Of a stretch of DNA of 64,000 nucleotides, positions 29,710 through 38,456 are shown one piece after another (the first letter of the stretch is position 1; every line of letters starts with the position of its first letter). The notes beneath the pieces were generated by a model that did no database searches, was not told the origin of the DNA, and worked only from the letters and a program-made list of their open reading frames with translations. The translations under genes were made by a program, and so were the position numbers. Source of the stretch: Vibrio neptunius (GTDB lineage: Bacteria; Pseudomonadota; Gammaproteobacteria; Enterobacterales; Vibrionaceae); NCBI GenBank assembly GCA_019339365.1, contig CP079859.1, positions 2,232,001-2,296,000 on the forward strand, given 5' to 3'.

Positions 29710-30762
29710 ATGCCACTCAAAACCGATGAATTAAGAACCCAGCCATTGGGTCCAATGCCAACTCCGGCAGAACTTGGACACGCCCATCCAATTACGGAAG
29801 ACGTAGCAAAACGCATCGCTGAATCTCGCCGCCAAATTGAAAAAATTCTTGTAGGTCAAGATAATCGCCTGTTAGTCATTGTCGGGCCTTGCTCAGTTCA
29901 TGACACTGAAGCCGCACTTGATTACGCTAAACGCCTAGCGGAGGTTCAGGAGCACTACAAAGACGAATTGTTTGTCGTCATGAGAACCTATTTTGAGAAG
30001 CCGCGCACTGTTGTTGGTTGGAAAGGCTTGATCACTGACCCTAACCTAGATGGTTCTTATGCATTAGAAACGGGCCTAAATAAAGCTCGTAAACTTCTTC
30101 TAGATATCAACAAACTCGGATTAGCTACGGCGACCGAGTTCCTAGATATGATCACTGGCCAGTATATCGCTGACTTAATCACTTGGGGCGCAATTGGGGC
30201 ACGTACAACCGAGTCACAAATTCACCGTGAAATGGCTTCAGCTTTATCATGCCCTGTCGGGTTTAAGAACGGTACGAATGGCAACATTAAGATAGCGATC
30301 GATGCAATTCGCGCATCTCACGCCTCACATTACTTCTACTCACCAGATAAAAACGGTCGTATGACTGTGTATCGCACCAGCGGTAACCCGTTCGGGCACG
30401 TGATTCTTCGGGGAGGCGAAAAAGGTCCCAATTTTGATGCAGGATCTGTAGAAGCGGCCTGTCAACAACTTGAAGAGTTTGGTTTGCCTCAGCGCCTAGT
30501 CGTCGATTTCAGCCATGCCAACTGCCAAAAGCAACATCGCAAACAACTTGATGTTGCGAAAGACATTTGCGAGCAGATCACATCTGGCAAAAATCAGATT
30601 GCGGGAATCATGGCAGAAAGCTTCATTATCGAAGGCAATCAGCCAATGAAAGACATAAGCAATCTTACATACGGTCAGTCAATCACCGATCCATGTTTGA
30701 GCTGGGAAGATACATCAACCATGCTAGACATGCTGGCAACCGCCGTTAAATCACGCGGTTAA
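29710..30762 (+). CDS. aroH: DAHP synthase, AroH-like (class I)
   Basis: 350 residues. It condenses phosphoenolpyruvate and erythrose-4-phosphate to DAHP, the first step of aromatic amino acid synthesis. Motifs include VIVGPCSVHD, YFEKPRT, GWKGLI, GARTTESQ, PVGFKNGT, DFSHANCQKQ and MAESF. Several stretches (TDELRT near the N-terminus, ATEFLDMITGQ, FYSPDKNGRMTVYRTSGNP, SNLTYGQSITDPCLSWEDT) match the tryptophan-sensitive AroH isoenzyme of E. coli better than AroG or AroF, so the symbol is assigned on that basis. The feedback specificity is inferred. yajQ follows 18 bases later, so the two are likely co-transcribed. Confidence 0.9.
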   Translation: MPLKTDELRTQPLGPMPTPAELGHAHPITEDVAKRIAESRRQIEKILVGQDNRLLVIVGPCSVHDTEAALDYAKRLAEVQEHYKDELFVVMRTYFEKPRTVVGWKGLITDPNLDGSYALETGLNKARKLLLDINKLGLATATEFLDMITGQYIADLITWGAIGARTTESQIHREMASALSCPVGFKNGTNGNIKIAIDAIRASHASHYFYSPDKNGRMTVYRTSGNPFGHVILRGGEKGPNFDAGSVEAACQQLEEFGLPQRLVVDFSHANCQKQHRKQLDVAKDICEQITSGKNQIAGIMAESFIIEGNQPMKDISNLTYGQSITDPCLSWEDTSTMLDMLATAVKSRG

Positions 30763-30780
30763 ACGAGAGGAATAAGAATA

Positions 30781-31266
30781 ATGCCATCTTTTGATATTAT
30801 ATCTGAAATTGATACGGTTGAACTACGTAATGCCGTAGATAATGCGTCACGAGAATTGTCTACTCGCTTCGACTTCCGCGGCGTGGATGCATCATTTGAA
30901 ATGCAAAAAGATGAATCTGTGCGCCTAAATGCTGAAGGTGATTTCCAGCTAAAACAAATGCGCGATATTCTTCGCTCACACCTGACAAAGCGAGGAGTCG
31001 ACGCCAATGCAATGGAAGCAAAAGCTGAAGAGGCTTCCGGTAAGAACTGGCATCAAATTGTAGTTTTCAAGCAAGGTATTGATACACCAACAGCCAAGAA
31101 AGTCGTGAAGGCAATTAAAGATGCGAAGCTAAAAGTGCAAGCGTCAATTCAAGGTGAAAAGGTAAGAGTCACAGGTAAAAAACGTGATGATCTACAAGCA
31201 ACTATTGCTATGATTCGCGAAGCTGACCTAGGCCAGCCATTCCAGTATGATAACTTCCGTGACTAG
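30781..31266 (+). CDS. yajQ: YajQ family nucleotide/c-di-GMP-binding protein
   Basis: 161 residues, the standard YajQ length. The start [22 protein letters not shown] and [12 protein letters not shown] are characteristic, as is [31 protein letters not shown] in shorter blocks. The Xanthomonas member binds cyclic di-GMP; whether this one does is not visible from sequence. It follows aroH after 18 bases with a GAGAGG-like ribosome site and ends before a strong terminator. It is of interest here because the same window carries a LapA-like adhesin that is normally under c-di-GMP control, but no link is shown. Confidence 0.93.
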   Translation: MPSFDIISEIDTVELRNAVDNASRELSTRFDFRGVDASFEMQKDESVRLNAEGDFQLKQMRDILRSHLTKRGVDANAMEAKAEEASGKNWHQIVVFKQGIDTPTAKKVVKAIKDAKLKVQASIQGEKVRVTGKKRDDLQATIAMIREADLGQPFQYDNFRD

Positions 31267-31297
31267 CTAATGTGTTCCATTGGGATTTATCTAACAA

Positions 31298-31325
31298 CAA
31301 GCCCGCACTTTGCGGGCTTGTTTTA
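31298..31325 (+). terminator. Terminator after yajQ
   Basis: A ten-base stem CAAGCCCGCA and its complement with a three-base loop is followed by TTTT. It lies between the convergent yajQ and siroheme-synthase-like genes. Confidence 0.9.
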
Positions 31326-31340
31326 ATATAAACAAAATAA

Positions 31341-32276
31341 CTAAACAGAACCTAATCTAATATGTGTATCATTGTTCTTGAGCAAATTATATTGAGATGA
31401 ATCCGGTTCGACCAATATGACCACTCGTAACTTTTCACTTCTTGCGTTAACCAGTCTCTCAGATAAATCCACGTCACGATGATATTCTTCCCTTTCAGCA
31501 TCTCTTCTAATGAGATCCACGAACTCAAACGGGCAACCTTTGTCAAATAACACGAGCTCTGCTTGCTGCATCATCCGCAACGCTTTGAGAGGAAGAAGCT
31601 CGACATCATTTCCATAATCTATCCACGTCACCATGCCTTTATCGTCAATCTGATTTCCAAACATGCTCAAATAAATATCTTCTAGCTGTGAACGTTGAGT
31701 CGCCAGTTCAGTGTCTGGGTGATCGAAGAATGACTCCCAAAACTTACGTCTGAGGTCAACAGAAGGTAAACGACGCTTGATATCGCTCCGCTTTGACGCC
31801 CCGAAATCCGCGAGTAGTGACAGGTTTTGTGGCAAAATGGCCTCAAACTGTTCTCGAATGTTACGTACCAGCACGGGCGATGCCCCACCACTGGAAATGG
31901 CGATTTGAATTCTCCCCCGATTTATCATTGATGGGGTAATAAAGTCACAATAGGGCTGATCATCCACCACGTTGACAAGTAAACCCAACGCTTTAGCATC
32001 ATGATAAACGCGATGATTAAGCTCTGGATTGTCCGTTGTAGCCCACACTTGAGTGTATGTGCGCTCTAACAATTCTTCCGAATAAAAATTCTGTATCCAC
32101 AAACACTCGTTACTTTCCACGATTTTTTGCAAATAAGGTTCTATTTGAGGTGACACTATGGTGACGTTTGCACCTGCGCGAATCAGGCTGTCGACTTTTC
32201 GGCACGCGACCTCTCCTCCACCAACCACCAGAACGGGCTTGTCGGTAAGGTTCATAAACAGAGGAAAATACTGCAT
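31341..32276 (-). CDS. Siroheme-synthase-like protein: CysG N-terminal half plus methylase remnant
   Basis: 311 residues. Residues 1 to about 210 match the dehydrogenase/ferrochelatase half of CysG (precorrin-2 to siroheme): VLVVGGGEVACRK (NAD fold), ATDNPELN, VVDDQPYCDFITPS and AISSGGASPVLVR. After this, a stretch at about 225-275 (LLPLKALRMMQQAELVLFDKGCPFEFVDLIRRDAERE) resembles the beginning of the uroporphyrinogen methylase half of CysG, but the rest of that domain and its SAM-binding loop are missing. So it probably makes siroheme only together with a separate methylase. It is divergent from aapJ across a 462-base gap. Confidence 0.85.
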   Translation of the reverse strand: MQYFPLFMNLTDKPVLVVGGGEVACRKVDSLIRAGANVTIVSPQIEPYLQKIVESNECLWIQNFYSEELLERTYTQVWATTDNPELNHRVYHDAKALGLLVNVVDDQPYCDFITPSMINRGRIQIAISSGGASPVLVRNIREQFEAILPQNLSLLADFGASKRSDIKRRLPSVDLRRKFWESFFDHPDTELATQRSQLEDIYLSMFGNQIDDKGMVTWIDYGNDVELLPLKALRMMQQAELVLFDKGCPFEFVDLIRRDAEREEYHRDVDLSERLVNARSEKLRVVILVEPDSSQYNLLKNNDTHIRLGSV

Positions 32277-32738
32277 TTCTATCCTTGGGCAATGATACGA
32301 ACTGTATGAAAGATACTACCAAAGATGGGGCACATCGATAAACCCAACAATGACAATCGCATAATTTAAAACCAAAATTAATATTATTTACAGAATTATC
32401 TTTTAAACCTACTGAAATGAACGAAATGTAAATATTATGTAAACAGTAAATTATGGTGAGTATCTACGTTTGCACCATTATTGTGATGTCTTGCACTATT
32501 TACATTCGATTAACATTTGGTCATCCTAATTAAAGGTCAGATTGGTAAATTACTTTAATTAATCTTTTTAAATTATATAGTTGAGAATTTACTGATCCTT
32601 TCCTACGCTTATAAATGGTTGATTTATATACAACTCAAATTTGAGTAATCAGCCGATAACTATTGAAACACAACAATTTTTTCATTCGTTGTATCAGGTG
32701 TTACCTGGTTTAACATGGATCATACAGGAAGGATACAA
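32277..32738. other. AT-rich divergent promoter region upstream of aapJ
   Basis: 462 bases without a gene, between the siroheme-synthase-like gene and aapJ. It is very AT-rich and must hold both promoters. A perfect 14-base palindrome lies at 32633-32646 (listed separately). No open frame with a ribosome site and no RNA gene was recognised. Confidence 0.5.
32633..32646. promoter_or_regulatory. Perfect 14-bp palindrome, candidate operator of aapJQMP
   Basis: ACTCAAATTTGAGT is identical to its own reverse complement. It lies 93 bases before the aapJ start codon, a usual place for a regulator site. The binding protein is unknown; assignment as an operator is inference from symmetry and position. 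Confidence 0.4.
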
Positions 32739-33767
32739 ATGGCGAACAAACTCACACTTCTTGCTTCAGTAGTAGCTGCTTCAACTGCGCTGATGTCTAC
32801 AAGTGCTTTTGCAGCAGATAGCACTCTGGATAAAGTGACTAAGCAGGGTTTCCTAACTTGTGGTGTAAGTACAGGTCTACCAGGATTCTCTAACCCCAAC
32901 TCAAAAGGCGAATGGGAAGGTATTGACGTAGAGTACTGTCAGGCACTTGCTGCGGCCGTGCTTGGTGATAAATCAAAAGTTAAATATGTCCCGCTAACCG
33001 CTAAAGAACGCTTCACCGCACTGCAATCTGGTGAAATCGACGTTTTATCTCGTAACACAACATGGACTTTACACCGTGATACCGCTCTGGGTCTGAACTT
33101 CGTAGGCGTTAACTACTACGATGGTCAAGGCTTTATGGTTAAGAAGGATCTTGGCCTTAAGAGTGCAAAAGAACTCAATGGTGCATCAGTTTGTGTTCAG
33201 TCTGGTACAACAACAGAGCTAAACCTAGCTGACTACTTCCGCAATAATGGTATGTCATACAAGCCTGTAGTATTCGATACAGCAGCTCAAACTTCCAAAG
33301 GTTTCGATGCGGGTCGTTGTGACGTACTAACGACTGACCAGTCAGGTCTGTACGCACTTCGCTTAAACCTTCAGGATCCAAGTTCAGCTGAGGTACTACC
33401 GGAAATCATTTCTAAAGAGCCTCTTGGCCCTGTAGTGCGTCAAGGTGACGATCAGTGGTTCAACATCGCTAAATGGACGCTTTCAGCCATGGTGAATGCC
33501 GAAGAGTATGGCATCTCGTCGACAAATGCTGACGAGATGCTCAAATCTAAAGATCCAAACGTTAAACGTATTTTGGGTGTCGAGGGCCCTAAAGGCAAAG
33601 GCCTTGGCATCCGCGACGATTGGGGCTACCAAGTTGTTAAACAAGTGGGTAACTACGGCGAAAGTTTCGAGCGCACTGTAGGTAAAGGTTCTCCACTACA
33701 AATCTCACGTGGTGTAAATGCACTATGGAATGCGGGCGGCTTTATGTACGCTCCACCAATCCGTTAA
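32739..33767 (+). CDS. aapJ: General L-amino acid ABC transporter, periplasmic binding protein AapJ
   Basis: A 342-residue periplasmic solute-binding protein. The signal peptide runs MANKLTLLASVVAASTALMS then ends at AFA/ADST. The mature chain has the family 3 binding-protein fold: GVSTGLPGFS, GIDVEYCQALAAAVLG, FTALQSGEIDVLSRNTTWT and GRCDVLTTDQSGLYA. The frame opens 8 codons earlier at 32715. The ATG at 32739 is preferred because AGGAAGG precedes it at the right distance and it starts a clean signal peptide. It is first in aapJQMP; a stem-loop after it probably makes it the most abundant product. Confidence 0.95.
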   Translation: MANKLTLLASVVAASTALMSTSAFAADSTLDKVTKQGFLTCGVSTGLPGFSNPNSKGEWEGIDVEYCQALAAAVLGDKSKVKYVPLTAKERFTALQSGEIDVLSRNTTWTLHRDTALGLNFVGVNYYDGQGFMVKKDLGLKSAKELNGASVCVQSGTTTELNLADYFRNNGMSYKPVVFDTAAQTSKGFDAGRCDVLTTDQSGLYALRLNLQDPSSAEVLPEIISKEPLGPVVRQGDDQWFNIAKWTLSAMVNAEEYGISSTNADEMLKSKDPNVKRILGVEGPKGKGLGIRDDWGYQVVKQVGNYGESFERTVGKGSPLQISRGVNALWNAGGFMYAPPIR

Positions 33768-33787
33768 GCAAAACATAACAACAAAAT

Positions 33788-33810
33788 GGGCGGTATAAGC
33801 CGCCCTTTTT
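33788..33810 (+). terminator. Intercistronic stem-loop between aapJ and aapQ
   Basis: A six-base GC stem GGGCGG/CCGCCC with loop TATAAG is followed by five T. Placed between the binding-protein gene and the permease genes, it likely acts as a partial terminator or mRNA stabiliser that sets the ratio of AapJ to the membrane parts. Confidence 0.75.
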
Positions 33811-33837
33811 ATAAAATGGATTTGAGGTTATAGCTGT

Positions 33838-35043
33838 ATGAAACCGACTAATACTGTTGCGTCGAAGACGGATAACGGAACGACTTCTAACGCGAGCCTT
33901 TTATACAATCCCACCTTTCGATCAGTCGTATTTCAAATCATTGCGATACTAGCTCTGGTCTTTTTCTTCTACACAATAGTCAATAATGCACTGACTAACT
34001 TGGAAGCACGTGGTATCGCCACGGGTTTTGGGTTTTTGACGCAAGAAGCAGGCTTTGGGATTGGCCTAACGCTGATTGAATACGATGAAACTTATTCTTA
34101 TGGCCACACATTTATTATCGGCCTCCTCAACACTGCCTTAGTTTCTGTGCTCGGTATTATCCTTGCTACAGTGATTGGCTTTGTTATGGGTATTGCTCGC
34201 CTGTCATCAAACTGGTTAGTCAGCCGACTTGCCGCTGTTTACATTGAGACATTCCGCAATATCCCTCTTCTTCTACAGATATTCTTTTGGTATTTCGCCG
34301 TCTTACAAGCGCTACCTTCAGCAAGGCAAAGTCTCAGCCTTGGCGAGGCCATTTTCTTAAATGTGCGTGGGTTGTATTTCCCATCACCAATTTTTGAAGC
34401 TGGTTCAGCAATTGTTGTTGCTTCATTCGTGATCGGGCTCGTTGCCACTGTCTTTATCCGTATTTGGGCACGTAACAAACAACGTCTGACAGGCCAACAA
34501 ACGCCAATGGGTCGAATTGCGTTGGGGTTGATTGTTGTTTTCCCAACAGTGGTCTACTTCCTTATGGGGTCACCTATTTCAGCAGAATACCCTGAGCTCA
34601 AAGGTTTCAACTTTCAAGGTGGAGTTAGCATCATCCCAGAGTTGGCAGCACTGCTACTGGCTTTGAGTATCTATACCGCATCGTTCATCGCTGAAATTGT
34701 ACGTTCAGGTATCAATGCCGTTAGCCATGGGCAAACAGAAGCAGCAATGTCACTTGGCCTACCCCGATCTAGAACATTGAAACTCGTTATTGTTCCGCAA
34801 GCACTGCGAATCATCATTCCACCTCTGACAAGTCAATATTTAAACCTGACCAAGAACTCATCGCTTGCGATGGCCATTGGATACCCGGATTTGGTCTCTG
34901 TATTTGCTGGTACAACACTCAACCAAACAGGTCAGGCAATTGAAATCATTGCGATGACAATGGCCGTTTATCTATCATTGAGTTTGATTACCTCAGCTCT
35001 GATGAATATCTATAACCGTAAAGTTGCTTTGGTGGAGAGATAG
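33838..35043 (+). CDS. aapQ: Amino acid ABC transporter permease AapQ
   Basis: 401-residue inner-membrane permease with several hydrophobic segments, the first at about residues 31-50 (VVFQIIAILALVFFFYTIV). The permease EAA loop is seen near the C-terminal third (EAAMSLGLPRSRTLKLVIVPQALRIIIPP), where the AapP ATPase docks. The insertion between early and late membrane helices (TGQQTPMGR and following) is typical of the Aap/Bzt permeases. It ends two bases before the aapM start, so translation is probably coupled. Confidence 0.94.
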   Translation: MKPTNTVASKTDNGTTSNASLLYNPTFRSVVFQIIAILALVFFFYTIVNNALTNLEARGIATGFGFLTQEAGFGIGLTLIEYDETYSYGHTFIIGLLNTALVSVLGIILATVIGFVMGIARLSSNWLVSRLAAVYIETFRNIPLLLQIFFWYFAVLQALPSARQSLSLGEAIFLNVRGLYFPSPIFEAGSAIVVASFVIGLVATVFIRIWARNKQRLTGQQTPMGRIALGLIVVFPTVVYFLMGSPISAEYPELKGFNFQGGVSIIPELAALLLALSIYTASFIAEIVRSGINAVSHGQTEAAMSLGLPRSRTLKLVIVPQALRIIIPPLTSQYLNLTKNSSLAMAIGYPDLVSVFAGTTLNQTGQAIEIIAMTMAVYLSLSLITSALMNIYNRKVALVER

Positions 35044-35044
35044 C

Positions 35045-36141
35045 ATGAAAGTACATCAATTTCAGCCGGACCTGCCACCACCAGCGAACACAGTCGGTAT
35101 GGTCGGATGGCTACGCAAAAACCTATTCAATGGACCGATAAACTCCATCCTGACAATTGTCTTGGCTTATTTAGCGATATCGCTTCTGTGGACAGTGTTT
35201 GATTGGTCAATACTCAAAGCCGATTGGGTGGGTACGACTCGTGACGCATGTTCTCGTGAGGGCGCTTGCTGGGTATTTATCAGCGTACGATGGGAACAGT
35301 TTATGTATGGTTTTTACCCCCAAGAAGAACTGTGGCGCCCTCGACTGTTTTACTTTACGCTTGCCATTTTTACCATATTGCTTGCGTATGAGAAGACACC
35401 AAAACGTCTTTGGATCTGGCTGTTTTTCGTCAACATCTACCCATTCATCATTGCGGCATTACTTTACGGTGGTGTGTTTGGACTAGAAGTTGTAGAAACG
35501 CACAAGTGGGGCGGATTGCTGGTTACTTTAATCATTGCGTTGGTCGGTATCGTGGTGTCGCTACCTATTGGTGTCGCACTGGCGCTGGGTAGACGTTCTG
35601 AAATGCCAATAATTCGAAGTATTTGTACCGTATACATTGAGATTTGGCGTGGCGTACCGCTTATCACTGTTTTGTTTATGGCATCAGTGATGCTGCCATT
35701 GTTCCTTGCAGAAGGCTCTGAAACCGATAAACTTATCCGTGCTCTAATCGGTGTAGTTATGTTTAGTGCAGCTTACATGGCAGAAGTGGTCCGTGGTGGT
35801 CTTCAGGCGATACCGAAAGGTCAGTATGAAGCGGCGGATGCATTAGGGTTAAGCTATTGGAAAAGATGGGCTTAATTGTTCTTCCTCAGGCGTTAAAGAT
35901 CACTATTCCATCTATTGTGAACACCTTCATTGGCCTGTTTAAAGACACCAGTCTAGTACTTATCATTGGTATGTTTGATGTACTGGGCATTGGCCAAGCG
36001 GCTAACACTGACCCTGAATGGTTAGGGTTTGCCACTGAAAGTTATGTATTTGTCGCGTTAGTGTTCTGGGTATTTTGTTTCGGCATGTCGAGATATTCGA
36101 TTTGGCTAGAGAACAAACTTCATACCGGTCACAAACGATAA
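35045..36141 (+). CDS. aapM: Amino acid ABC transporter permease AapM (frameshifted)
   Basis: Second permease of the importer. From ATG 35045 (GGTGGAGAG ribosome site inside the end of aapQ) the chain runs through [13 protein letters not shown] and then meets a stop. The rest, [19 protein letters not shown] onwards, is in the next frame. The break is at a run of four A (35861-35864) inside the conserved EAA loop. One extra A gives [16 protein letters not shown] and a full 365-residue permease. Both halves are well conserved, so an uncorrected base-call error is the simplest explanation. If real, the importer would lack a functional second permease. Confidence 0.92.
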
Positions 36142-36163
36142 CCAGAAAGCTCAAGGACGTATT

Positions 36164-36913
36164 ATGACGCAACAACAAGATTACATGATCCAAATTAAGG
36201 ATATGAACAAGTGGTACGGAGAGTTTCACGTACTGAAAAACATCAACCTTGATGTCAAAAAAGGCGAAAAGATCGTTATCTGTGGTCCTTCAGGCTCAGG
36301 AAAATCAACCATGATTCGCTGTATCAACCGCCTTGAGGAGCACCAAAAAGGGCAGATTATCGTCTCTGGTAATGAGTTGACCGAAGACTTAAAAAATATC
36401 GAGGCGGTTCGTCGTGAAGTCGGTATGTGTTTCCAACACTTCAACCTATTTCCCCACCTGACCGTATTGGAAAACTGCACACTGGCACTGATTTGGGTGA
36501 AGAAAATGCCCAAAGAAGAAGCCAAAGCCATTGCGATGAAGTATTTAGAGCGGGTTAAGATCCCTGATCAAGCAGAGAAATACCCGGGCCAGCTTTCTGG
36601 TGGTCAACAACAGCGTGTGGCTATCGCTCGGTCGTTATGCATGAGCCCTCAAGTGATGCTGTTTGACGAGCCAACATCAGCACTTGACCCAGAAATGGTA
36701 CGCGAAGTGCTCGATGTTATGGTTGAGTTAGCCGAAGAAGGCATGACTATGCTCTGCGTGACTCACGAAATGGGCTTCGCGAAAGAAGTCGCAGACCGTG
36801 TGATTTTTATGGATGCCGGTGAAATCATCGAAGAGAACAACCCTGTCGACTTCTTCGAAAACCCTCAGTCGGATAGAACACAAAACTTCCTAGCACAAAT
36901 CTTAAGTCATTAA
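36164..36913 (+). CDS. aapP: Amino acid ABC transporter ATPase AapP
   Basis: A 249-residue ATPase of the polar amino acid uptake type (GlnQ/HisP-like). Walker [12 protein letters not shown]-loop [12 protein letters not shown], signature LSGGQQQR, Walker [14 protein letters not shown] and the switch histidine in CVTHEMGFA are all present. It ends the aapJQMP unit, which imports a broad range of L-amino acids in Rhizobium (established for the family). A terminator follows 22 bases after the stop. Confidence 0.96.
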   Translation: MTQQQDYMIQIKDMNKWYGEFHVLKNINLDVKKGEKIVICGPSGSGKSTMIRCINRLEEHQKGQIIVSGNELTEDLKNIEAVRREVGMCFQHFNLFPHLTVLENCTLALIWVKKMPKEEAKAIAMKYLERVKIPDQAEKYPGQLSGGQQQRVAIARSLCMSPQVMLFDEPTSALDPEMVREVLDVMVELAEEGMTMLCVTHEMGFAKEVADRVIFMDAGEIIEENNPVDFFENPQSDRTQNFLAQILSH

Positions 36914-36935
36914 CAAATCATGAGTTAATAATCCA

Positions 36936-36962
36936 AGAGGCGATTCAGTTCGCCTCTTTTTA
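36936..36962 (+). terminator. Terminator after aapP
   Basis: An eight-base stem AGAGGCGA/TCGCCTCT with a six-base loop is followed by five T. Confidence 0.9.
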
Positions 36963-37109
36963 TTTGTTATATTGTGTTACATATTTCATAATACACAACT
37001 TTGTATTTCTATTATCATTTATCCAACTGCATACATTGATAGGGCTTGATTTTTTTACGGTTCACCCTCATAAATGTAGTTATAAACATAAAACCTCACG
37101 AGGAAGATT

Positions 37110-37778
37110 ATGAAAAGCCCTATGTTTACGCACTCTTCAAGTGGCACTAGTACACTTGAAATCAACAAGACCCTTAAAAATACGTATTTTTTGCTATCGA
37201 TGACACTAGTGACCAGTGCTATCGCTGCAATGGCAACAATGGCTATTGGTATTTCACCAATGATGGCGCTTGTTATGCAAATCGCAGCCATTGGTATTCT
37301 TTTCTTTGCAATCCCAAGAAGCATTAATTCTTCAATGGGTATTGTATGGACGTTTGTCTTTACAACGTTGATGGGTGGCGCACTGGGTCCAATGCTAACC
37401 TATTACGCCTCTATTGCTAATGGCCCTTCGATCATTGCACAAGCACTCGGCCTAACTGGTATGGTGTTCCTTGGCCTATCGGCATACACAATCAGCAGTA
37501 AGAAAGACTTCTCTTTCATGCGCAACTTCCTGATAGCGGGACTTATCATTGTTATCGTGGCGGCAATAATCAACATCTTTGTCGGCTCAACAATCGGGCA
37601 ACTAGCGATCAGCAGTATGTCAGCTTTGGTTTTCTCAGGTTTTATTTTATATGATACAAGCCGTATCGTACGTGGCGAAGAAACTAACTACGTCAGTGCG
37701 ACCATCTCAATGTATCTAAATATTCTGAATCTGTTTACTAGCCTACTTAGCATTCTAGGCATCATGAATGACGATTAA
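37110..37778 (+). CDS. yccA: YccA/Bax inhibitor-1 family membrane protein
   Basis: 222 residues with seven hydrophobic segments, starting at about residue 26. The family pattern is followed to the C-terminal NYVSATISMYLNILNLF, LLSILGI. E. coli YccA binds and inhibits the FtsH protease; BI-1 relatives may carry calcium or protons. The N-terminal cytoplasmic leader with SSSGTSTLEINKTLKNTY is typical of YccA. It precedes tusE and rlmI as in E. coli, but a terminator separates it from tusE. Confidence 0.92.
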   Translation: MKSPMFTHSSSGTSTLEINKTLKNTYFLLSMTLVTSAIAAMATMAIGISPMMALVMQIAAIGILFFAIPRSINSSMGIVWTFVFTTLMGGALGPMLTYYASIANGPSIIAQALGLTGMVFLGLSAYTISSKKDFSFMRNFLIAGLIIVIVAAIINIFVGSTIGQLAISSMSALVFSGFILYDTSRIVRGEETNYVSATISMYLNILNLFTSLLSILGIMNDD

Positions 37779-37804
37779 TTCGTAGACTCAAGTTGGTTAA
37801 ATAG

Positions 37805-37836
37805 AGCCCGGAATGTGAAACTTCCGGGCTTTTTCT
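37805..37836 (+). terminator. Terminator after yccA
   Basis: A nine-base stem AGCCCGGAA/TTCCGGGCT with an eight-base loop is followed by five T and a T-rich tail. Confidence 0.92.
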
Positions 37837-37909
37837 TTTCCTACATATTGTTGTTCTAACCTAAGCTGCGCTACCCTATTCCCTATCTGAGTTTTTGAGA
37901 CCTAAAACA

Positions 37910-38239
37910 ATGTTTGAATACAACGGCAAATCAATCGAGACCGATGCACAGGGCTACCTACTCGATCATACTCAGTGGGAAGAAGGTATGATTCCAATAC
38001 TTGCTGTACAAGAAGGTATCGAACTGACTGACGCTCATTTGGAAGTGGTTCATTTCGTTCGTAATTTCTACGAAGAATTTAATACATCTCCGGCGGTAAG
38101 AATGTTGGTCAAAGCGATGGAAAAAGCACACGGTCCAGAAAAAGGCAACAGTAAATACCTGTTTAAGCTATTTAAACAAGGGCCCGCAAAGCAAGCAACT
38201 AAACTTGCTGGGTTGCCCAAACCCGCTAAGTGTTTATAA
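37910..38239 (+). CDS. tusE: Sulfur relay protein TusE (DsrC family)
   Basis: 109 residues. TusE accepts sulfur from the TusBCD complex and hands it to MnmA for 2-thiouridine in tRNA. The penultimate cysteine (PAKCL at the C-terminus), which carries the persulfide, is present. [14 protein letters not shown] and [11 protein letters not shown] match E. coli TusE closely. The frame opens 5 codons earlier at a TTG; the ATG at 37910 is used because [12 protein letters not shown] aligns with the E. coli start. Confidence 0.94.
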   Translation: MFEYNGKSIETDAQGYLLDHTQWEEGMIPILAVQEGIELTDAHLEVVHFVRNFYEEFNTSPAVRMLVKAMEKAHGPEKGNSKYLFKLFKQGPAKQATKLAGLPKPAKCL

Positions 38240-38365
38240 ATCCTTAGGGCTATTTGAGGGTTTACAGGTCAAGCCATAGTCAGTGAGTACGAGGAATCTA
38301 TGCGTAATATCCATCAGCCAATGACTCGGCAACGTGGACCCATAAGCCCTATAACATAAAGTACT

Positions 38366-38390
38366 GAGCTGCCAATCGGCGGCTCTTTTA
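38366..38390 (+). terminator. Terminator after tusE
   Basis: Stem GAGCTGCC/GGCGGCTC (one G-T pair) with loop AATC is followed by four T. It sits between tusE and rlmI. No acylphosphatase (yccX) gene, present here in E. coli, was found in the gap. Confidence 0.75.
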
Positions 38391-38456
38391 TTTGCTTTTC
38401 ATTCCCACTTCCCTGAGAATACTCAACCTTTCAAAACCAATCAATTGGCTAAACAT

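Noticed and set aside
38240..38456. Acylphosphatase gene (yccX) between tusE and rlmI, as in E. coli
   Set aside because: The gap is only about 217 bases, has no matching frame and contains a terminator.
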